Assembly (NCBI GenBank): GCA_017465085.1 | Contig: JAFTWW010000034.1 | Location: forward strand, 1-55,260 | DNA: 55,260 nt | DNA from: Clostridia bacterium | GTDB taxonomy: Bacteria > Bacillota > Clostridia > Oscillospirales > Acutalibacteraceae | Direction: 5' to 3' | Shown: piece by piece, positions 46,936-53,366 of the stretch | Layout: each line of letters starts with the position of its first letter | Position numbering within the stretch: the first letter of the stretch is position 1 | Made by a program: the position numbers and the translations under genes | Notes under the pieces: generated by a model | What the model was told of the DNA's origin: nothing | What the model saw: the letters and a program-made list of their open reading frames with translations, nothing else | Database searches by the model: none

Positions 46936-47733
46936 TTATTGAGCATTACGCTCTTTATACTTTGCGGGAGATAAGCCCATCAGCTTTTTGAACTGCTTGC
47001 TGAAATGGTATTCATCATAGAAGCCTAAGTTACAGGCAATTTCCTTTATGCTCATTTCGGGGAACATATCAAAATATGAAACCGCCTCTTTAATCTTAAA
47101 GCTCAAAATATACTGATGAATAGTGGTACCGAACTTTGCCTTGAACTTATTCTCAGCCGTTTTTACCGAAACGTTGGCCTTATTTGCCAACTCCTCGTTG
47201 CTGAAGAATTTTTCGGGGTTGTTGTGAATTATCTTTTTTATTTTAGCGGCAGTCTGATAATCCGAAACATCGAGGGAATTTTCATAAAGCTCACACATTA
47301 AAAGCTCAAAGTATAAATCTGCCTTACGGCTATTTCCCGAAAGAAAACTGTTTACAATTTCGGAAAAAAGCTTTTTAATATTTTTATTCTCCGAGGCATC
47401 TATAAGGGTGTTGACGGCGTTTCCACCGAGAGAGCCATCCGCCGTAGCGCCTATATCCCCCTCCTCACAGCTTACGTGGAAATACATAGTTTTAGTATTT
47501 TCATCGCAGGGTGAAACTCCGTAATGAGTATTGCCCGCAGTTAAGATAATAAGGGAATCCTTTTTAAGCTCGTAGGTTTTTCCGTTTTGCCCTAATTTCC
47601 AACCGCCCTGAAGTAGATATATAAAATCGTGGTCCCGCATTTTCCTTTTCGGATGGACAAAGGGAGCCCTGTAAAAATTGATGTTTGCCTCGGTTATTTT
47701 ATGCAATTTTTCGGTTGAGAATATATTTTTCAT
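46936..47733 (-). CDS. AraC-family transcriptional regulator
   Basis: 265 residues. N-terminal cupin-like sensing domain (about 20-130; HDFIYLLQGGWKLGQNGKTYEL and ILTAGNTHYGVSP), C-terminal double helix-turn-helix domain (about 160-262) with FSNEELANKANVSVKTAENK and the family signature CNLGFYDEYHFSKQFKKLMG. Divergent from the glycyl radical operon across 117 bases, so most likely its regulator, responding to a sugar-like ligand. Confidence 0.9.
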   Translation of the reverse strand: MKNIFSTEKLHKITEANINFYRAPFVHPKRKMRDHDFIYLLQGGWKLGQNGKTYELKKDSLIILTAGNTHYGVSPCDENTKTMYFHVSCEEGDIGATADGSLGGNAVNTLIDASENKNIKKLFSEIVNSFLSGNSRKADLYFELLMCELYENSLDVSDYQTAAKIKKIIHNNPEKFFSNEELANKANVSVKTAENKFKAKFGTTIHQYILSFKIKEAVSYFDMFPEMSIKEIACNLGFYDEYHFSKQFKKLMGLSPAKYKERNAQ

Positions 47734-47850
47734 ACCCTGCTCCTTTCACATCAATTTGCTTTATTTTACATCTCATTTTCCTATTTGTCAATTTTATTTT
47801 TTTATTATTTGTGCTATATTAAAATCGGAATAAAGTGAGGTGAGGGATTT

Positions 47851-48552
47851 ATGAGAATTTTCGGCAAGGGCTTTAACTTTGCGCAGGATGGCCCAGGCAA
47901 CCGATTTGTTTATCATCTATCGGGCTGTAATATGCGCTGCCTTTGGTGCTCCAATGCTGATGGAATGGATATGGCGGCAGGCAAGGAATACAGCGTGGAA
48001 GAGGTAATAAAAGAGGCGCTTTCCTGCAGACCTATGTTCTTTTCGGGCGGCGGCGTTACCTTTACGGGCGGAGAGGCCACCTTGCAGGCAGAAGAACTGA
48101 TAAAGGTGCTTAAGGCTCTAAAAAAAGAGGGTGTGCACACCTGCCTTGAAACCAACGCCACATCAAAGAGGCTTGCGGAAATTTCCGAGTTTGTTGATTA
48201 TTTTATAATGGACTTTAAGCATTTTGATAGCGTTGTTCTAAAAGAATACACAGGTGTTGGCAACGAAACCATAAAGGAAAACTTTGAAGCCCTTAATAAG
48301 CTAAGAAATCAGTTACATATAAGAATCCCCCTCATCAACGGAGTTAATGCCAAAAATCCCCAAGGGTTTGCAGAATATTTTGCCAAATACTCTTCACCCA
48401 ACACCGTTTACGAATTCCTTTTATACCACGAATACGGCAAAGAAAAATGGCAGGGTGAATATAAAATCAAGGATGGATTTGTATCTAAAGAAACCCTTAA
48501 ATCATTTGTAGATACCTTTGAAGCCTTCGGTCTTAAAACTATAACAACATAA
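47851..48552 (+). CDS. Glycyl radical enzyme activase (radical SAM)
   Basis: Generates the glycyl radical on the enzyme encoded next, using S-adenosylmethionine and a [4Fe-4S] cluster. 233 residues with the Cys-x3-Cys-x2-Cys motif at Cys26, Cys30 and Cys33 (SGCNMRCLWCS), then TGGEATLQ. It lacks the Cys-rich ferredoxin-like insert of activases for most dehydratase-type glycyl radical enzymes and is about the size of pyruvate formate-lyase activase. RBS GTGAGGTGAGGG. First gene of a tight operon (13 bases to the next). Confidence 0.9.
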   Translation: MRIFGKGFNFAQDGPGNRFVYHLSGCNMRCLWCSNADGMDMAAGKEYSVEEVIKEALSCRPMFFSGGGVTFTGGEATLQAEELIKVLKALKKEGVHTCLETNATSKRLAEISEFVDYFIMDFKHFDSVVLKEYTGVGNETIKENFEALNKLRNQLHIRIPLINGVNAKNPQGFAEYFAKYSSPNTVYEFLLYHEYGKEKWQGEYKIKDGFVSKETLKSFVDTFEAFGLKTITT

Positions 48553-48565
48553 GGAGCTAAATACT

Positions 48566-50893
48566 ATGAAAAGCATTTATAAATCAGGTGAAATTACCGC
48601 AATGGCAAAGGCTCTCTACCGCGAGGAGAGAGAAATCAAAAGGCTTGACGGTTGGTTTATAGCCAAAGAAATCGAAATGAACAACTCCTCTAAATACGAG
48701 GGGCTTGATGAAGAGGTTAAAAAGGCCTATCTCTTATGCGATGTTTTAAGAGAGCTTACTCTGACACTCAGCGATAACGCCATCTTTGTAGGCGCGCAGC
48801 GCGATGCCTTTGCAAGAACCTACGCCCTTATTAACCCCTCCTTCACTGTTAAGGGCTTTTCGGGTTACTGTGATCCTATGGCAATCTACGGCGATATTGA
48901 GCCTAATAGCGAATTTACGGAAGAAAGAATTCAAAAGGTGCGCTCCTTTACGGCAGATACCCCCTATGTTAAGGAGCTTAACGCCACCTATGCGGATGCA
49001 GAAAACTACACTAAAGAGGTTATCTTCTTCGTTGAGCAGGTAACGGGCCATGTTATCCCCGATTTCAGATATGCTCTTAAATACGGTATTGATGAGTTGA
49101 TAGCAAAGGCCGAGGCTAAGGAGGGCGAGTTTTATAAGGCTGCCGCCGTTTCCCTTGGCGGTGTAAAAATACTTATAAGTAGATACTTAGAGCTTATAGC
49201 CGAACAGAAAAAGACCTGCAACGAAAAAAGACTTGCTCAGTTAGAGCTGCTTGAGGATTCCCTTAAACATATAAGCGGCAAGGGCGCGAGAAATCTTTAT
49301 GATGCTTTACAGCTTTACATTCTCCTTTGGGAGATTATGTGCTTAGAGCAGGCTCCCAACCCCTATGCCTTCTCGGTTGGTAACGCCGATAGAATTTTCG
49401 AGCCCTACAGAAATGATTTAACCCGCGAGGAAGCAAGTGAATTATTCAAGCATTTCCTTGTTTTCTATAATGTTGGTGACAGAAGCTGGGCTATCTCACA
49501 GAATGTTATCGTAGGCGGCAGAGATTTAGATGGTAACGACCTTACGAGCGTTATGTCCTACGCCATACTTGATGCTTACTACGATATGAATCTTCCACAG
49601 CCTATCCTTTCGGTTAAGCTTCATAAGAACACTCCACAAAAGCTTTATGAGGAAATGGGCAGATTTTTCTTCTCGGCAGGCGCCCTTACTCCCTCGCTCT
49701 TTAATGATGATGCCTTGTTTGAGGTACTAAGAAATAACGGAATTGATGAAAAGGATATTCCCGATTACAGTGTTGCAGGATGTCAGGAGCCGCTTATTAT
49801 GGGTAAGGATAACGGCAACACCACAAACAGCTGGTTAAGTCTCCCAAAGGTTCTTGAAATGGTGCTTTTAGGCGGAAAGTCTGCTATTACGGGTGAAAAG
49901 CTTATGGATACCGAAGATTATACCCTCGAAAACATCCGTGAAGTTTTCTATCGCACCTTAGATAAGGTTATAGATGAGATGGCAAAATACGGAAACGGGG
50001 CATCTGTAGCCCTGAGTAACCTCCGTGTTCCCTTCCTCAGCTGCTTTATGGGTGGCCTTGAATACGGCCACGATATGCGTGACCCCAAAAATCAGGGAAC
50101 CAAGTATAACGGAAGCGGATGTCTTGTTCACGGTCTTACCGTTCTTGCCGATTCCTTTATTGCCATTGATAAGTTTGTAGAAAAATATCCTGACCAAAAG
50201 GATATGCTTATCGATGCCATTAAGAAGGATTTCGAGGGCTATGATGAGCTTCACGCATTCTTACTCGGCTGTTCTAAATTCGGCAATAACATTGAAGAGG
50301 TTGATAACGAGGCGGCAGAAATTGCAAATAAGGTATCCGATATGCTCCGCTCTAAGAAAAACTACCTTGGCAACCCCTTCCGTCCCGATTTCTCAAGCCC
50401 CTCAACCCACCTTACCTACGGTTATTGGGTTGGCGCTACCCCCGATGGAAGAAAATCGCGCGATATGTTAGGCTACGGTGTTGACCCCCTATACGGCGAA
50501 GCTTCAAACGGCTTGGGCTTCAGAATGTTATCTAATATGAAGCTTCCGTTCCACCAATTTAACGGCGGCTACGCCTCCCACCTTGGTATAGACCCCAAAT
50601 ACTTTACGGGTGAGACCTATGAGGCAAAGGGATTAGAGTTTTATAACAATGTTGTAAATCCCCTTTTCTTTAACGAGTATCAGCAGGGCGTTTCTCCCTT
50701 CTATCTCTATGTTAATGTTACCACTCCTGAAATTTTGAGAAAGGTTTTGGCTAACCCCAAAAAGTATGCTCCCAGCGGAGTTTATATTATGAGAATCCAC
50801 GGTACCTTTGTAAACTTCCTTGACCTTTCCCCCGAAATTCAGCAGGATATAATAACAAGGCTCGACCTTAAATCCACCTGCATTGGTTGTTAG
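48566..50893 (+). CDS. Glycyl radical enzyme, dehydratase type, substrate unknown
   Basis: 775 residues in the pyruvate formate-lyase/glycerol dehydratase superfamily. The thiyl Cys406 and Glu408 lie in VAGCQEP, the Cys-x-Glu pattern of glycyl radical dehydratases (the Cys-Cys of pyruvate formate-lyase is absent). GKDNGNTTNSWLSLPKVLEM follows as in dehydratases. The radical Gly746 is in RIHGTFVNF, replacing the usual RVxGY pattern, and DLSPEIQQDIITR follows as normal. GHVIPD near residue 165 aligns with the substrate-site His region. Strictly anaerobic. Context (isomerase, sugar kinase, AraC) points to a sugar- or polyol-like substrate; I cannot match it to a characterised class. Confidence 0.88.
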   Translation: MKSIYKSGEITAMAKALYREEREIKRLDGWFIAKEIEMNNSSKYEGLDEEVKKAYLLCDVLRELTLTLSDNAIFVGAQRDAFARTYALINPSFTVKGFSGYCDPMAIYGDIEPNSEFTEERIQKVRSFTADTPYVKELNATYADAENYTKEVIFFVEQVTGHVIPDFRYALKYGIDELIAKAEAKEGEFYKAAAVSLGGVKILISRYLELIAEQKKTCNEKRLAQLELLEDSLKHISGKGARNLYDALQLYILLWEIMCLEQAPNPYAFSVGNADRIFEPYRNDLTREEASELFKHFLVFYNVGDRSWAISQNVIVGGRDLDGNDLTSVMSYAILDAYYDMNLPQPILSVKLHKNTPQKLYEEMGRFFFSAGALTPSLFNDDALFEVLRNNGIDEKDIPDYSVAGCQEPLIMGKDNGNTTNSWLSLPKVLEMVLLGGKSAITGEKLMDTEDYTLENIREVFYRTLDKVIDEMAKYGNGASVALSNLRVPFLSCFMGGLEYGHDMRDPKNQGTKYNGSGCLVHGLTVLADSFIAIDKFVEKYPDQKDMLIDAIKKDFEGYDELHAFLLGCSKFGNNIEEVDNEAAEIANKVSDMLRSKKNYLGNPFRPDFSSPSTHLTYGYWVGATPDGRKSRDMLGYGVDPLYGEASNGLGFRMLSNMKLPFHQFNGGYASHLGIDPKYFTGETYEAKGLEFYNNVVNPLFFNEYQQGVSPFYLYVNVTTPEILRKVLANPKKYAPSGVYIMRIHGTFVNFLDLSPEIQQDIITRLDLKSTCIGC

Positions 50894-50902
50894 GAGATAT
50901 TT

Positions 50903-51919
50903 ATGAAATTTGAACCTTTATTTTTTGAAAGAAACCGCGTAGGCCGTGTATATACGGGCGGCAAGCTTTTTAGCGGCCTTTTCGGTGATGATGCGGTTGA
51001 TGGCTACCTGCCTGAAGAATGGATAGCCTCTGCAGTTAAGGCGCTTAATAAGGATTCCCTTTCCGAAAAGGAGGGCGTTTCCAAAATCAAGGATAGCGAC
51101 ATTTATTTCGATGAGCTTTTGGAGAAATACGGTGATGAGCTTTTAGGCAGGGGTAATAAGCTTCGCATACTAGTTAAAGCCCTTGACAGCGCCATTCGTC
51201 TTCCCGCTCAGGTGCATCCCGATAAGGCGTTTTCTCAAAAATATTTTAATTCAAGCTATGGCAAAACAGAGTGCTGGACCATTCTTGATACCCGTGAGGA
51301 TGCAAAGATATTCTTCGGCTTTCAGGATGGCGTTACCAGAGAGGATTTGGAAAAGGCCATAGACCTTAGCGAAACCGATCCCGATGCTATGGAAAGGCTG
51401 ATGGAGGTTATCGTACCTAAAAAGGATGAGGTATATTTTGTTCCTGCCCGCACGGTACACGCCATCGGCAAGGGTTGTCTTATCTTAGAGGTGCAGGAGC
51501 CCACCGATTTTACCATCCAGCCCGAGCATTTCTGCGGTGAATACAGACTCAACGATAAAGAGATGTATTTAGGCCTTGAAAGAAGCGTTGCGGTAGATTG
51601 CTTTGATTTCGGCAAGGCTCCCGATTCCCTCCTTGAGCCCACACTTATCTATAATGAGGATGGAGCCGCTAAGTATTCGGTCGTAAGTAAAGATCATACC
51701 GATTGCTTTATCATTAACCGCTTTAATTTAACGGGCGGTAAGGCTACCCTTAACGTTGAAAACAGCTACGGCATATATATCGTAACCGAGGGCGAAGGCG
51801 CGCTTTCGGGAGGAGGCTACGAAAAGCGAATTAAAAAGGGCGATTACTTCTTTATGCCCGCGTGCTGTATGGGCAAATATGAAATAAGCGGTAATCTTAC
51901 CGTTACTGAATGTTATTAA
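50903..51919 (+). CDS. manA: Class I phosphomannose-isomerase-like protein
   Basis: 338 residues of the cupin-type zinc enzyme family. Zinc ligands visible: Gln and His in LPAQVHPDK (about residue 100), Glu in GKTECW, His in ARTVHAIGKG. Normally interconverts mannose 6-phosphate and fructose 6-phosphate, but relatives in catabolic operons act on other sugars. In this operon a role on the product of the glycyl radical enzyme or kinase is inference. RBS AGGAGA; ten bases after the glycyl radical enzyme gene. Confidence 0.85.
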   Translation: MKFEPLFFERNRVGRVYTGGKLFSGLFGDDAVDGYLPEEWIASAVKALNKDSLSEKEGVSKIKDSDIYFDELLEKYGDELLGRGNKLRILVKALDSAIRLPAQVHPDKAFSQKYFNSSYGKTECWTILDTREDAKIFFGFQDGVTREDLEKAIDLSETDPDAMERLMEVIVPKKDEVYFVPARTVHAIGKGCLILEVQEPTDFTIQPEHFCGEYRLNDKEMYLGLERSVAVDCFDFGKAPDSLLEPTLIYNEDGAAKYSVVSKDHTDCFIINRFNLTGGKATLNVENSYGIYIVTEGEGALSGGGYEKRIKKGDYFFMPACCMGKYEISGNLTVTECY

Positions 51920-51929
51920 GGATGAAGAT

Positions 51930-53210
51930 ATGCAGATTATAGGAATTGATCTTGGAACAACAAGCATTTGCGGTGTTGTAGTAGATAGTAAAACGGGCGT
52001 GGTGCTTAAATCCAAAACTGTTAGCAGCGAGGCGTTTATTGATAGCCCAAATGCCTTTGAGAAGATACAGTCTCCCGAAAAAATCATATCACTTGCAACC
52101 GAAATTCTCGATGGGTTTATAACCGAAGAAACCGCCGCCATCGGCGTTACGGGACAGATGCACGGCATTGTTTATACCGATATCCACGGTAATGCAGTAA
52201 GTCCCCTTTATACCTGGCAGGATAAAAGAGGTAACGAACTGTATCAGGATACCACCTATGCAAAATATTTGGGCAGTAACACGGGCTACGGTAATGTTAC
52301 GGATTTTTACAATAAGGTTAACGGCATCCGTCCCGAAAGTGCTGTGGGTTACTCAACCATCCACGATTATCTTGTTATGAAGCTTTGCGGACTTAAAAAG
52401 GCCAAAATTCATATAAGCGATGCGGCAAGCTTTGGTTTGTTCAATCTGGAGGGCAAAGCCTTTGATTACGACTGTGATTTAGATGTGGTTGATAACTACA
52501 CGGTGGCAGGCGTATATAAAAACATCCCCGTTAGCGTTGCTATCGGAGATAATCAGGCAAGTGTTTTTTCAACCCTTGCGGGTGATGATGCGGTGCTCCT
52601 TAATGTTGGAACGGGAAGTCAGGTTTCGGCAATAAACGATAAAATTATAGTAAGTGAGAATCTTGAAACAAGGCCCTATTTTGATGGCAAATATTTAATC
52701 GTTGGCGCCGCCCTTTGCGGTGGCAGAGCCTTTGCCGTTCTTAAGGATCTTTATAAGGCTTTACTTAACACTGTTTGCAAAACGGATGATGGCAAGGTTT
52801 ATAAAATTATGGATGAGATGCTTGAAAAAACCACATCCTCACCCCTTAAGGTTGATACAAGATTTTCAGGCACAAGAGCCAATGAGGGTATCCTCGGCAG
52901 CATTACGGGCATCTCCGCTGATAATCTCACGCCCGAAAACCTTACCTTCGGTGTTATCGAGGGTATGGTGGATGAGCTATACGGTCTATATAAAGAGATG
53001 AATATAAATAAGAAGCTACTTTTCGGCTCGGGCAACGGGCTAAGAAAGAACAAGCCCTTTATCAAGCTCTCCGAGGATAAGTTTGGAGCAGAGCTTAAAA
53101 TACCTGCTCACAAGGAAGAGGCGGCATTCGGTGCTGCCCTCTTCGGCGCAATTGCGGCAGGAGTTTTCAAGGATTCCAAGGAAGCGCAGGAGCTTATCAG
53201 GTATGAATGA
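51930..53210 (+). CDS. FGGY-family carbohydrate kinase (sedoheptulokinase-like)
   Basis: 426 residues. N-terminal phosphate motif GIDLGTTSICGVVVD, the TGQMHGIVY substrate-site motif, TWQDKRG, adenosine-site GTGSQVS, and LLFGSGNGLRKNKPF near the C-terminus. Shorter than typical xylulokinases (about 500) and resembling sedoheptulokinases by the GTGSQ region. Phosphorylates a ketose or polyol, exact substrate unknown. Eleven bases after the isomerase gene, last in the operon. Confidence 0.85.
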   Translation: MQIIGIDLGTTSICGVVVDSKTGVVLKSKTVSSEAFIDSPNAFEKIQSPEKIISLATEILDGFITEETAAIGVTGQMHGIVYTDIHGNAVSPLYTWQDKRGNELYQDTTYAKYLGSNTGYGNVTDFYNKVNGIRPESAVGYSTIHDYLVMKLCGLKKAKIHISDAASFGLFNLEGKAFDYDCDLDVVDNYTVAGVYKNIPVSVAIGDNQASVFSTLAGDDAVLLNVGTGSQVSAINDKIIVSENLETRPYFDGKYLIVGAALCGGRAFAVLKDLYKALLNTVCKTDDGKVYKIMDEMLEKTTSSPLKVDTRFSGTRANEGILGSITGISADNLTPENLTFGVIEGMVDELYGLYKEMNINKKLLFGSGNGLRKNKPFIKLSEDKFGAELKIPAHKEEAAFGAALFGAIAAGVFKDSKEAQELIRYE

Positions 53211-53216
53211 GGTGGC

Positions 53217-53325
53217 GGACAGTCCGGGAGGCCTGTCCCTACGTAGCTCATAACATTGCCGCAGGCAATTCATAACTCTAAACTCATAACTGAAAAGGAA
53301 CGCCACATAGGGCGTTCCCTACAAA
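53217..53325. repeat. Cluster of three palindromes after the kinase gene
   Basis: GGACAG...CTGTCC then CTACG (53217-53242); CTCATAAC-ATTGCC-GCA-GGCAAT-TCATAACTC (53247-53278); GGAACGCC-ACATA-GGGCGTTCC then CTACAA (53298-53325). The middle unit shares its spacer with the array at 3600-3796, the outer two share the CCCTAC ending with the unit at 42424-42448. Confidence 0.65.
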
Positions 53326-53332
53326 AAATAGA

Positions 53333-53366
53333 AAGAACTTGGGGTTTCCCCCAAGTTCTTTTTTAT
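53333..53366. terminator. Bidirectional terminator, kinase and dockerin gene
   Basis: AAGAACTTGGGG pairs with CCCCAAGTTCTT around a four-base loop, followed by T6 on the plus strand and T-containing sequence on the minus. Confidence 0.85.

Noticed and set aside
48566-50893. Assignment as pyruvate formate-lyase
   Set aside because: The adjacent Cys-Cys pair is missing and Cys-Gln-Glu-Pro is present, which is the dehydratase pattern.
46936-53210. Bacterial microcompartment locus
   Set aside because: No shell proteins, encapsulation-type N-terminal extensions or aldehyde dehydrogenase are seen around the glycyl radical enzyme.
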